This document shows positions 33,195 through 46,115 of a stretch of 64,000 nucleotides of DNA, piece after piece. The number at the start of each line of letters is the position of its first letter. The first letter of the stretch is position 1. Source of the DNA: Panopea generosa. Taxonomy: Eukaryota; Mollusca; Bivalvia; Adapedonta; Hiatellidae. Where the stretch lies: positions 49,478,412 to 49,542,411 of the forward strand of contig CM055909.1 in assembly GCA_029582155.1 (NCBI GenBank), written 5' to 3'. The position numbers were made by a program, and so were the translations under genes. Under the pieces are notes generated by a model. That model had not been told where the DNA came from. It did not search any database and saw nothing but the letters and a program-made list of their open reading frames with translations.

Positions 33195-35255
33195 AGAGGT
33201 GCTGTAAGTGATATAAACATCAGAAAATAGGCACCTAGAAATAAACATCAAACCAGAGGAGCACTAAGTGATATAAACATCAGAAAATAGGCACCTAGAA
33301 ATAAACATCAAACCAGAGGAGCACTAAGTGATATAAACATCAGAAAATAGGCACCTAGAAATAAACATCTAACTAGAGGAGCTGTGATATAAACATCAGA
33401 AAATAGGCACCTAGAAATAAACATCTAACCAGAGGAACACTAAGTGATATTAACATCAGAAAATAGGCACAAGAAATAAACATCTAACTAAAGGAGAACT
33501 AAGTGATATAAACATCAGAAAATAAGCCCCAGAAATAAACATCTAACTAAAGGAGAACTAAGTGATATAAACATCAGAAAATAGGCACCTTGAAATAAAC
33601 ATCTAACCAGAGGAGAACTAAGTGATATAAACATCAGAAAATAGGCACCAGAAATAAACATCTAACCAGAGGAGAACTAAGTGATATAAACATCAGAAAA
33701 TAGGCACCAGAAATAAACATCTAACTAGAGGAGAACTAAGTGATATAAACATCAGAAAATAGGCACCAGAAATAAACATCTAACCAAAGGAACACTAAGT
33801 GATGTAAACATCAGTAAATAGGCACCAGAAATAAATATCTTACTAGAGGAGCATTAAGTGATGTACACATCAGAAAATAGGCACCTAGAAATAAACATCT
33901 AAATAGAGGAACACTAAGTGATATAAACATCAGAAAATAGGCAAAAGAAATAGACATCTAACTAGAGGAGCACTAAGTGATGTAAACATCAAAAAATAGG
34001 CACCAGAAATAAACATCTAACTAGAGGACCACTAACTGATGTAAACATCAAAAAATAGGCACCAAAAAATAAACATCTTACTAGAGGAGAACTAAGTGAT
34101 ATAAACATTAGAAAACCATCACCTAGAAATAAACATCTAAATAGAGGAGCACTAAGTGATGTAAACATCAGAAAATAGGCACTAGAAATAAAGATCTAAC
34201 CAGAGGAGCACTAAGTAATGTTAACATCAGAAAATAGGCACCAGAAATAAAGATCTAACCAGAGGAGCACAAAGTGATATAAACATAAGAAAATAGGCAC
34301 CAGAAAGAAACATCTAACTAGAGGAGAACTAAGTGATGTAAACATCAGAAAATAGGCACCAGAAATGAAGATCTAACCAGAGGAGCACTAAGTGATATAA
34401 ACATAAGAAAATAGGCACCAGAAAGAAACATCTAACTAGAGGAGAACTAAGTGATGTTAACATCAAAAATAGGCACCAGAAATAAACATCTTACCAGAGG
34501 AGCAAGTACTAAATGATATAAACTTCAGAAGACAGGCACCAGAAATAAACATCTAACCAGAGGAGCAAGTACAAAATGATATAAACATCAGAAGACAGGC
34601 ACCAGAAATAAACATCTAACAAGAGGAGCAAGTACCAAATGATATAAACATCAGAAGACAGGCACCAGAAATAAATATCTTACCAGAAGAGCAAGTTCCA
34701 TATAATATAAACATCAGAAGACAGGCACCAGAAATAAACATCTAACCAGAGGAGCAAGTACTAAATGATATAAACATCAGAAGACAGGCACCAGAAATAA
34801 ACATCTAACCAGAGGAGCAAGTACTAAATGATATAAACATCAGAAGACAGGCACCAGAAATAAACATCTTACCAGAGGAGCAAGTACAAAATGATATAAA
34901 CATCAGAAGACAGGCACCAGAAATAAACATCTAATCAGAGGAGCAAGTACCAAATGATATAAACATCAGAAGACAGGCACCAGAAATAAACATCTAACCA
35001 GAGGAGCAAGTACCAAATGATATGAACATCAGATGACAGGCACCAGAAATAAACATCCAACCAGAGGAGCAAGTACAAAATGATATAAACATCAGAAGAC
35101 AGGCACCAGAAATAAATATCTAACAAGAGGAGCAAGTACCAAATGATATAAACATCAGAAGATGGGCACCAGAAATAAACATCCAACCAGAGGAGCAAGT
35201 ACTAAATGATATAAACATCAGAAGACAGGCACCAGAAATAAACATCTTGGCAAGC
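33195..35255. repeat. ~60 bp minisatellite starting just after the homeobox stop, AATAAA in most units
   Basis: About 34 units of 57-63 bp contain GTGATATAAACATCAGAAAA, GGCACC and AGAAATAAACATCTAACCAG. Two blocks can be told apart: GAAAATAGGCAC before about 34480 and GAAGACAGGCACC after it. Most units carry a canonical polyadenylation hexamer. The array begins within the likely 3' untranslated region. Confidence 0.95.
33240..33245 (+). terminator. First candidate poly(A) signal of the ANHX-like gene (AATAAA)
   Basis: The first AATAAA after the stop codon, 77 bases downstream. Equivalent hexamers repeat about every 60 bases through 35250, so the real cleavage site or sites cannot be chosen from sequence. 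Confidence 0.4.
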
Positions 35256-35854
35256 TGTATAGTTATAATATAAAGCATCTGAAATTTTTTATTCAATATT
35301 GAAAAATAAGCATAAGAAATAAACATGCATTTGAGCAGTAGGAAGTGATACTTGGCCTTTAAAAGGAATTGATCAGGATTTTTCGAAAGTTTAAAACATG
35401 GCTATAAACATTTTCCCCAATATATCATGCCTATATATACTCATTGACCCAACATTGCCAATTCTTTTTAAACATGCCAAATTAATATATTGAAAAGGGG
35501 TTTCCTTACTTGGGCAATGTGCTTAGGTTTGACTATGTTCTGATGTTTTAAATGAGTCGCATGGTTTCATATTTCAGTTTGATCCGTTATACATGTTTAC
35601 ATGTTAAAATGGTTTCATCATAAAAAGAGTCTGAGTGACGATTTGATGGTCATCTAGCAGTATTCAAGCATTGTCTATTTTTAGAATGGGGATTTCGTTT
35701 CAAGTTTACAACTCATATTTAAATAGAGATTTTGGTCACATTTTGGTAGAAATGACCTACTAAGACATTCAGATTTTATCTGTTAATAGTTGCAATGTAT
35801 TTTAATCATTCTAATTTTTTTATTTTTAAGACATTAATAGTGTTTTTTCTGATA

Positions 35855-36365
35855 TACCCATTTTAAAGCTTTATATCAGAATATAGGCTTCATTATTTAA
35901 CCAGTTATAATAGGAATCTATGCACAATACCCCCTTTAAAGCTCTATATCAGAATATAGGCATCATTATTTAACCAGTTATAATAGAAATCTATGCACCA
36001 TTCCCCCTTTAAAGCTCAATATCAGAATAAAGTCTTCATTATTTAACCAGTTATAATAGGAATCTATGCACAATACCCCCTTTTAAAGCTCTATATCAGA
36101 ATATAGGCTTCATGATTGAACCAGTTATAATAGGAATCTATGCACAATACCCCCTTTTAAGCTCAATATCAGAATATAGGCTTCATTATTTAACCAGTTA
36201 TAATAGGAATCTATGCACAATACCCCCCTTTAAAGCTCTATATCAGAATATAGGCTTCATTATTGAACCAGTTATAATAGGAATCTATGCCCAATACCCC
36301 CTTTAAAGCTCTATACCAGAATATAGGCTTCATTATTAAACCAGTTATAATAGGAATCTAGGCAC
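35855..36365. repeat. 73 bp tandem repeat, about 7 units
   Basis: Units contain TTTAAAGCTCTATATCAGAA, TATAGGCTTCATTATTTAAC and CAGTTATAATAGGAATCTAT. They are close copies, with small changes in the C run. It lies in the intergenic region beyond the homeobox gene. Confidence 0.95.
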
Positions 36366-36559
36366 ATTGTTAATTAAAAATATTCTTGCTATATATATTT
36401 TACAATAAAATTTGTGTATTGAACAGTAATTGTCGATGTGAAAAATGCTGGAATCGACTGAATAAAATCATAATGTAAGCAATTAACATATGGATTGGTA
36501 AAAATGTTAAACTCAGTAAAAGTTGGTTTCAACTAATAGATTTTTAATAATTGATCGGA

Positions 36560-37290
36560 TTGGCTTTTCCAAACAATTTCAATCATAGCAGTATGAAGCC
36601 CATTTGGCCATATTTCCAGTCCACCGACTTCTGACTGAGTCAAGGCCCTTTATTTTTAATGGCAAATATGTCACTTATTCTTATAAGCTCTACCCTTCTG
36701 AAACTATTTGATTCATCAGAGAGTATCAGTATGAAGTCATCGCCATGTTTGTCATGTTCAGCTGTTTGGGGAGTTGTGACCATTTAATTATTTTAATGAT
36801 TAATATATATGTATATAATTATATCACACTTCTTTAATTGTCATCTCTACTTCTCTCAAACTTCTGATTTTTTGCCAAAGTTGTTAGCAAGTATCAGTAT
36901 GAAGTCTAGTAAGTTGTGCATATCATTGTGTTTGTCATGTTCAACTTTTGGTGGAGTAATTTATAATGGTAAATTTGTTAGCACTATATTCTTTTTAACC
37001 ATTTTTGTCAAACCTGTTTGCCAGTTTCAGTATAAAATCCAGTTATGCATATTTCCATTGCATTACAGTACATTAATTTTTTTTGTGGAGATACGGGCTT
37101 TTGATAATTTTAATTGTTAATCTTGTCGGCTCTTTTCCAAGACTTTCTCTTGCTTAGGATTATCAGAAAGAGTGCCGTCACATTCCCCGCCATCAACTTT
37201 TGGCACTACTGTCCAATAATATATATGTGGTCCATTGATTTTTGGTTGAGTTGTGGCCAATTAATTATTTTTTATTGTCATTTCTTTCAT
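36560..37290. repeat. Old, diverged tandem duplication (~150-200 bp units)
   Basis: CAGTATGAAG, TTGTCATGTTCA and GAGTTGTGACCATTTAATTA recur near 36590, 36730, 36895, 37025 and 37240 with heavy divergence. No open frame supports a gene. Confidence 0.6.
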
Positions 37291-37757
37291 ATTTGTTTAT
37301 GAGTTGATAATTGTGTATTAGTTATTATTAATCAGAACCGTGCAAAATGATCTAAACATCTATAAATAATTCACATAAGAAATGAACTTCTGCGTGATAA
37401 AGTGATTCTGTAGAATTTTCTCATGTTAAGTGTTTGTCATATAATGTTAACTTTTCAACTGCTGTCAATAATAAAAGGTTTGAAAGAGCAAAACTGTTTG
37501 TTATATTATATAAATTTTATAACAAATTTTCAAATAATGCAAAGCTTGTTATAAAACAATTAATCTTGAATCATCAGTTTTTGTAATCTAACTTAGACTA
37601 AGGGAGAAAGTACATGCATAAAAATTACATATTAAGTGAAGTCATTGTTACTTCACTCACTTTAAAAAAAAAAGACAACTTTTTAATATGTTGAGTTAAT
37701 TCACGATACATGTGCAGGGTACAATTAATCCTGCACCTTGTTAGTAAAAAAAAATGT

Positions 37758-38032
37758 TGGACCTGTAGCTGTAACATGTTAACCTGTAGTTATAACATGT
37801 TAACTTGTAGTTATAACATGTTAACCTGTAGTTATAACATGTTAACCTGTAGCTATAACATGTTAACCTGTAGTTATAACATGTTAACTTGTAGTTATAA
37901 CATGTTAACCTGTAGTTATAACATGTTAACTTGTAGTTATAACATGTTAACCTGTAGTTATAACATGTTAACCTGTAGCTATAACATGTTAACCTGTAGT
38001 TATAATATGTTAACCTGTAGCTATAACATGGG
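37758..38032. repeat. 21 bp minisatellite, about 13 units
   Basis: Units of AACCTGTAGTTATAACATGT plus T differ mainly at AGTTA/AGCTA and ACC/ACT. Each contains the palindromes AACATGTT and GTTAAC. The length is a multiple of three, so both strands read open. Confidence 0.97.
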
Positions 38033-38340
38033 TATTTTATTTTCAGAAAGAACACAAAGTAACTTTGATACATAGAAATCTTAAAAATATGCAAATATTC
38101 AATTTGAGAAAATTGTCCTTCCTTCAACGACTCACTTCTTTACAAACAGGTGTAAAGACTGATTTAATCCTTGAACAAGAGTAATTCATTTCAACACTGG
38201 AATCTGTCCTTTTCAACTGCTGAAAATGAAAAAAAAAGATTTATTTTTTAAGTCCCATCAAAGAACGGTGAAGGAGCATTAAGGGTCGTCCCAGATTATC
38301 TGGACTAAAACTTGGTTTCCAATCAATAACTTCCGATTGA

Positions 38341-38547
38341 TTGATTTAATATTTAGCATCATTTTTATGTCATCGAGGACTAACAGACAACAGTTAACCT
38401 AACCACTAGTTCCTGAGATCCTGATAGGTTAACCAGTACTCGAGCACACCCCATCTCCGAAGGTAACTGATAACTTTCCCACTTGAATTAGCGGTGTCAC
38501 ACAGACAAATGATAACGAAACACAATGTTGCATATCAATCAATAACC
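38341..38547 (-). repeat. SINE family 1, 5'-truncated minus copy
   Basis: The body TTTTTATGTCATCGAGGACT ... GTTAACCAGTACTCGAGCAC is the reverse complement of the copy at 16079. The tRNA head is missing. Confidence 0.82.
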
Positions 38548-40198
38548 TCTGAAGAGGCCTGTATATCTCATCTATACTTCATGTGTACCTGTAGTATCAT
38601 ATCTTTATTATATAATACAGGTAATGTTCAATATTCTATACAAGTTGGAGCCCCTTTTTTACTTGATTTTCAGTAAAAAAAAAGAAGATTTCTGATAAAT
38701 TGGGGGCATTTGTGTTAACAGACACATTCTCATTTTCTTTTTTATTTGAGGATCTCTGAAGAGCAAGTCAAATAAAATGGATGAAGTAAATGAATACACC
38801 AACAAAATGTATAAATAAATGTCTTTATTACATAATAACATAATTAGTTCATAAATTGATTTTTTTATATGAAAATACATAAATATTGCAGGCATATTTT
38901 ATACAAGCCTTTTATCCATCTTTTTTTTTTTTCTACTTTTCTTAATTGAAAATATTTGTTACCATACACAGAACAGATTCATAGCAGACATGTAAGTGGT
39001 TAAAGAGATGTTTTAGCTCCGATGTGTATTTACAGTTTCTACATGCTGCAATAGGACATCTTGAAATGAATATTGTATTGTGTGTCCACGGCTACCAAAA
39101 CATTTTTTTTTATTGAATTTCAAACGAGTTATATATCTATATGATTTCTGTCCATTTTTGTTTAAAACAGCTATAACAAAATAATAAAATGGAAACATAA
39201 AAATATTGCCTAGGCCAAAATTAAAATGTATTTTATTGTGTCTCTATCTGTCCATCAAAAAAGGTGTTTATTCAATAAACAAATCCAATGTTGGAAACAT
39301 TTTTTTAGTTTTTTTCTTGACAATTGCATACATGTATGTGATATTTATTGTATTTTTTGAATGATAATATTTATTGATATTGGAAAAAATATTTTTCCAC
39401 TTACCTACCTAATATTGAAAACAAGGTTTGGAAGACGGCAAACAAACATTTTAATGCTGGCCTTACAATTTACATAAAGAAATTTGTTGGGCTCAGAAAA
39501 CAATTTTTAATAATTGCCATATCAAATGTTTTCTTGCCACTGTAATGCGAGCTTGTGCATTTCTACAGAAAAGAAAAGAATTCTGTTTATGTATTAATTT
39601 AAGAATTATTCCTTGTTATAAAATAAGTCCTCAACAATATTTTTGTATTAGATGTCCAATGTAAGATTTCCATTACATATTTCCAGATATATACTATCAG
39701 GTTAATAGATAGGTAAATCCCCACTGCAATGATAAGTGCAGAGAAGGCCTTGCCTTCATTGCTCGTATCTTGGACCTGAGAGAGGGATTTTGTAATACAG
39801 AACTCGTTGAAGTTAAAATGTATTTTCCCACTTACAAAAGTGTACGATCACTTTAATTAGTCGTAGAATATGTTAAAAATAAAAGAGTTTGATGTAACGC
39901 CAGATCTATGACACCAACATATGACTTTATAATGATTAATTGTCTACGGGAGATGAGTCAGTATGGCAAAGATATTCCTGCAAACCGGATAAGGAAATCT
40001 TTTTACCGGGGCTAGATATTTCTATCTCGCACAAGGGCTGAGATAAAATTCTTGTACGATGACATTATAACCAGTTATGACGTGACATCACAAAACTATA
40101 CAACGTAAATTATATAATTCCACATCCTAAAAGTGATATTGGTTATCTATAATGATGGATTGATTTAAATATATTATTAAATGTGTTTGGTATGCAAG

Positions 40199-40359
40199 AA
40201 AAAGAATCATTCATGGCTTTTTCCGTTCAGATAGAAAAATCCGTCCCCCTGGGATAACTGTTTTCACGGGAACTCAGCAGAGCCTCGTTCCCGCTAAAAC
40301 AGTAATCCCTTTGGATGTAATTTTCTGTTTGTAACTTCAAATCCATGTAAGATTCTTTT
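40199..40359. mobile_element. Foldback/MITE-like element, copy 2
   Basis: AAGAATCATTCATGGCTTTT and GATAGAAAAATCCGTCCCCC then TGGGATAACTGTTTTCACGG are inverted as CCGCTAAAACAGTAATCCCT then TTGGATGTAATTTTCTG and CCATGTAAGATTCTTTT. The arms pair over nearly the whole 160 bp. It is the same family as 20980-21139 and is better preserved. Confidence 0.85.
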
Positions 40360-40837
40360 AAATATCTCACCTAAACCTCCAGTAGGCAAAAAAAAAATGC
40401 AACATCAATACAAATGATGAATTTCTGTTCCATTACACTTTGAATTTGTATAATGGTCATATCTGCATAGTACAGTTGAAAATAAATGCATTTGTTTGTA
40501 ATGCACAACAGAGATGTAAGTCTATGGATAAAAATTGATGTGAAGTATATCTCGAAAGTAATACGGGTACATGTCAGTGATGTAAAATTCAATTGGAAAA
40601 ATCATTGTCATCTTCAAGTACTATTTTGGAATTTGAGCTATTTTTTAATGCAATAGAAGTCCCAGGTTTACAACACATCTGCAATAATAACTCGCCTTAT
40701 CAAATATTGTATATTTTAAGACAACTTTTATAATTTTAATTAGTCCTGCATTTAAATTCGCTAACAAGATTGATTTTTTTCTTCTTTTTGGTTCACTGTC
40801 ACATTTATAACACCTGTAGATAAAAAAACATTTGGCA

Positions 40838-40990
40838 TTATTTTTTGCCATCTAGGGCTAACAGACGATCAGTTAACTAACCACTGTTAACTTTCCCACT
40901 TGAATCAGCACTGAGAGACGAATGATTATGAGACACAATGTTGTATATCAGTCATCATGGAGACTGTTGTTGGGCAGGAATTCGAGACTG
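40838..40990 (-). repeat. SINE family 1, shortened minus copy
   Basis: GCCATCTAGGGCTAACAGAC ... TTTCCCACTTGAATCAGCAC matches the family body but lacks the CCTGGGATCC segment. The head is degraded. Confidence 0.75.
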
Positions 40991-43814
40991 GCAACAGAAG
41001 CCCAGGGGTTCAAACTTGAAAGTTTCTAAATAAAGATTTACCTTTAACTCAAAGACTAATTACCAACGAAGCAAAGGTTTTCTGAGTAACTTCTACATGC
41101 CTAGACTGAAAACCAAGCTTAATGCTTATTTAATAACATTCCTGCATAATATCACTATTTTGTTAAACATAAAATCAAGGACTTGTATAGAGAAGGAAAA
41201 GCAACAGATTACAGTTACATGAACGCTCGCGTATTGACGTAAAACCTTGCAAAATCTCATTTTCAAATGTCCTTTTTTCAATTCGTCTTTCGTTCTTTCT
41301 TTACACAATGGAAATTCTCTACAAAACCAAACCATTCCCAGTAAATTGTTTTTTTTAATTATTTATGTAATTATTATTTGTATACTGCAACTAGAAAATC
41401 AAGAAAAGTACTTGAAATTTTGAATTCAAAATCATTTTGCGTGTTTAAAACATTATTAAACATCAACGGTTACATACAACTTACATTTTATGTAAAAGAA
41501 ATCAGTTGCCTGTAAAAGTTAATTTGGCATATTATCAATCCTTTGCATGCTGTTTTATCAACATTTAGTAGAGAGATGCAAATTTCCTATCGTTTTATAC
41601 AAGTCCTTGATAAAATCAAACTTATTTTCTGTGATAATCAATATTTTATATAATATCTACTATGTTTGACTGGCCTTCCGTAGTTTCAACAACGACATTT
41701 TCTTTCTTAATAAACATACAAATAAACAACAGCACATTTCCGATAAATTGATATAATTTTTTGAAAGATGTATACAAAATAAAATAAGGAAACACCTCTG
41801 AATTCTTTAGAAACAGTAGATTTCAAGAATACCGCTATACAAATTAAATTTTAAACAACTTGTATGAAACAATATCTTTTTTTGTACAAATAATTTGGGC
41901 TTGTTTTTGATCAAGTGTATCTTAGGCTTAAATTATAAACACAATTTTAACAAAACATAACTTTATATAAATCCAGAAATCAGCTGCATATGAAAATTCT
42001 AAATACTGCCACATATTTTTGAATCAAAATGAAATATCTAGAAGCGAAAATTTTTGTATTTAGGAAACTTTTGAAACCACTGATTTTTATTGATAAACGA
42101 TTTTAAAAGCTCAAACACTTTTATTTCTCCTGCTATATAACACATACCATTATACTATTGTTTTTACAATAGCAAATAATATTTTAAATGAACCAAAAAT
42201 ATACGCCCAATTCATCACATATATACAGCAAATACTATACATTTACTTATACTTTACAGAAAATAGAACTGTTCAAAATGTGATTAATAAACACTTTTAA
42301 ACAAATGATTGCACTTTATATAAAAACTGTTAACAAATTCTACATTGTAAATACTTTATCTAATTTGATATATCCCTCACAGGCAGTGGGCTCCATCTCC
42401 AATCACTTACACAGATGTTAAAAATGGCTGTTTCAGAAGATTTTGGCACTAAATTTTCATTTATTTTAACTACCGGTATACTTGCCGACATAAGATCTAA
42501 TGTTCATTAAGGCTTTCTAGCATTTAAAAGACAGCTCTGGGATTGGCTGACATTTTGTCATTACAATGTGACTGGGTGGGGTACCGAGTAATGTGCCTGT
42601 ATCATCGTCAGATCATTGGAATTAGACACTGACTGTGATGCTATACATGGATAAGTGGCACATAAAGGTAAATGTGGCACCTGGTTATCAACCATAACAA
42701 TTCTATGTGAATCTCAGTTTCATTCATTATTACGAGAATGGTGAAAAACAATTGTCTACAGATTGCGAAGCAATATCTGGAACCCACAACCTCTGCGATT
42801 GGCAGTAAACAAGACAGAACCACCATTTTTAGTGGTTGGAGGTAAACACAAGACTACTCGCCAACAGGTCCTTATTATGTTGCCTTGGAGCAAAAAAAAA
42901 TTATCAGATTACTTTTGCCTCGAGGCGACATCATAAAATTATTTAATAAACATATTCTATGTACATGAGCAAATCTTGTTGCACTGAATTTCAATATATT
43001 TACGTACCTGTACTTCTCCAGTTTAGAAGATTATAAAGTTGAATATAAAATTAAACGTACATCCTCCGAGAGGGCCTCATGCTATTTTTACTAACTGGTA
43101 TACATAAACTGTTACTTTAAACATATAATATATAATATTTGTATATTACGAAAACAGTTCTCTGACAATTTTTAGGATAAACAAAAAATGGTACAAGAAG
43201 TTTAAACAATAGCATCTTGAAAACACTTAAATAATTATCATAGATAAATTATAAACATAACTATACAGTATTATATTTATAACTAAAATACCAATTCCAC
43301 ATTGATAAATGAGAAACGTTCAGCTCTTAATTGACCTGATGCAGACTGTCAATCAAACAAGTTGATAATCCTATCAGCGAATGATATTGATCCTACTGCC
43401 ATTTTCCTTATATAAGCTGACGATGTCTAGGTAAACACTACATTGTATTTACTTGGATAAACAATGCCACGTGGCCAGTGGGTGGAGAGATAGTCACTCT
43501 CACATCAGGTCAACTGCAGTACGATATACTACAGGTACACAAATTAATGTTCTTGAATATTTCTTTTAATGATGACAGTCATGACAGGATATAGAATAAC
43601 AAATTAATTAATTTTACACAGAAATGAGAATTCGACCATGATTCCCTATCCGAGGGAATTAATGAAATGCTTTGAAAAATTAATTGAAAAAGTTTCATAA
43701 ATTCCATTTGTACAGGGAAAAAATTGGATTCCAATTTTTCTTCTTTGCTAATGGTTCATATGATACCGCTCAAGGTAAAATTGGAAATACTTTTATATGT
43801 ATGCATGTTTATGT

Positions 43815-44260
43815 ATAATGTTGAGTATGACAACACTAAATGTCACAACCATCCATCTACTGTGTTCTTCTATTCTATTGTATACATTATATGATATATA
43901 TTATACTATCTGGTCTGCAACCACAAAATTTGGCCCCGACTAACATAACATTGGTTACTGTTGGATATGTCCCCACTAAATCTCAACCATTTTACTGAGT
44001 CTGCATCATGTTAAAATCCTGCATTATAAATTATATATTGCAAGGTATGCTACCACTATATGTCACAACTATTTGACCAAGACACAATTTATAATGCTAG
44101 TATGTCATCACTAAATGTTGCAACCATTTAATCCAGACACAATGTATAACACTAGGTATGTCACCACTAAATGTCACAATCATTTGACCCAGGCAACAAT
44201 GTGTTTAAAACTTTTGCGTAAACAATATCAAATACTATGTCACAATTAAATGTAAAAATA
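43815..44260. repeat. Degenerate ~58 bp tandem repeat
   Basis: GTATGTCACCACTAAATGTC, CACAACCATTTGACCCAGAC and ACAATGTATAACACT recur about seven times with mutations. It is older than the other arrays. Confidence 0.75.
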
Positions 44261-45012
44261 TTTAATTACGCTGTAATCTGTAAAACATAATGCATTATGT
44301 TCACTGAGATGTGCAGCTATTTCCTCTCTTGATTACGCATAACTATTACTCTTCCACAGGCAGTTGTCCGGAGTCACCTGCCAAAACCATACCAGTCAGG
44401 AACGTAAATAAGATTTCCTCTTCATGAAACTTTTTTCAACTTTCCATTTTTCCTGCAAAATCAGGCCAAACACCACCTTTGATTCAACCAACCATCTACA
44501 AATTTAACAGACAGATTTACTCCAGTATATGCCCGTACAGTCAATAATTCACTGATCACATGACTATCATGTGATGCAGCTATATTAATTGGCATGGCAG
44601 ACATGATTTTGTATAATCATGATTTAAGATGGCTATTGTGTTACAAAAGGTCACAACCAAATATCAAAAAAACATTCGTTGTTGTGCGACAAAAGGCAAT
44701 TCTGGTGTTACTGGTAAGTGTGGTACTTCACACAAATATCGGCTGTGGTTCATCTTCATTATTTGTGCCAGTGCGTGGCCTTAACAGGTACCTGCAAGAG
44801 AAAGCAGAAAATAATAATAAATATATTTGAATTTTTTTATATATAATACATAATCTGATATTGACTTTTTAACCACGAGTCGAGATACTGCAATGTTCAG
44901 TGTTTGTTTTATAATGCAACATAAAAGATAATGGACTTAAGTAAAATTTATCTACCAACAATTTTGTCCTCTCAAACTTTCCTTTAATAAACTTATCTAT
45001 GTTGTGGAATTG

Positions 45013-45340
45013 TTGTTTTTTTAATGGGATTTAATGCCATTTTAAACACTTTACCAGGTAAACATGACATCCAGTTTTATAGAATGGCTCTGAAGTAGAA
45101 CCACCATCATTCTTCAAATAACTGGCAAATGTTCTCAAACAAATGTTTTGGATCAAACTAGTCTCCATGACCTCCGGGATGAAAGGTTATTGATCTTGAG
45201 ATGGCACCTTGAACAATAAGACCTTTAGGACCAGTTAAAGCTTGGATCCATGACTTCAGGGATGAAAGGTTAATGATCTTGAGATGAACCTTGAACAATA
45301 ACACCTTTAGGACCAGTTTAAGCTCGGATCCATGACCTCA
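45013..45340 (-). repeat. SINE family 2, minus copy with internal duplication
   Basis: TTTTTAATGGGATTTAATGC, then a family body with GTAGAACCACCATCATTCTT and two copies of the CCATGACCTCCGGGATGAAA / CCATGACTTCAGGGATGAAA head region about 90 bp apart. Confidence 0.72.
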
Positions 45341-45689
45341 CCAGTAAGATATCAGATGGACAATTATAACAAGGTTTTCATGTCCATTTTTGGACCCTGT
45401 CATCGGAACTTTATAATCTTCATGAAATGGTAAATTGTAAAAGACACAAAAGTCACTCTGTTTATTTTTTATCAGTATCATTTCCTGCTCTCTAGCAGCA
45501 ACTCTGTATTGAGATCTTTATTTGCATGTGAATGTAAATGTGAGTTATCTAATGCTCAAATATTTATTTTGTGAAACAAGTTATTAGAAAGTGGACAACA
45601 TGCTCCACTGCAGAATATAACTCGAGGTCTTGGTGAAGGTCAAACCCATGACCCTTCAATCGCAAATAACAATGGCAGATCTACTCATT

Positions 45690-45855
45690 GAAAAACCTGG
45701 CATATGCCCCACCCCACTTGAACGCCCATACTTTATTTAAATCCACTTTATTTTTACTGAAAAATGTGTGCCATTAAGTATTAAGCAACACCCCCCCCCC
45801 CCACCCCCTCTTTGCTTGCCCCCTCTAAATTGAAATCCTGGATCTGCCCCTGATA
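45690..45855 (-). repeat. Reverse copy of the 3590-4060 repeat family, with poly-C tract
   Basis: It ends CTCTAAATTGAAATCCTGGA then TCTGCCCCTGA, matching the end of the 3590-4060 element. It contains a C run at about 45789-45801. Confidence 0.6.
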
Positions 45856-45989
45856 TAATTACCCACTCAACTTATAGACAATACATATTACAGTAAACAC
45901 ACTTATATAAAATTTAACATTGTTCTATTGGGTATGATACAAAATTTGTTTAAACAGATTTAAACTACAGTGATTGTTCAACTTGGACA

Positions 45990-46115
45990 AATTGTGGTCT
46001 TCCTTGGTACAACCAGTACTAAGTATAGATAAAATGTCTTGCTCTAGAACACCAAATGTGATTGCGGCAGAGGATCAAATCAAACTCGCACTTCCCTTAT
46101 CCACTGGACCATATG
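45990..46115 (-). repeat. tRNA-like SINE fragment
   Basis: AACCAGTACTAAGTATAGAT, then GAGGATCAAATCAAACTCGC and CTTATCCACTGGACCATATG, resemble a reversed tRNA-derived head with its body. Confidence 0.45.

Noticed and set aside
37710-38127. Open frames on both strands (CSYNMLT and CYNYRLT repeats)
   Set aside because: A 21 bp repeat keeps every frame open; no gene evidence.
44594-44830. A 78-codon plus-strand frame with a hydrophobic stretch
   Set aside because: No splice context, repeat-free but AT-rich surroundings and no recognisable family; probably chance.
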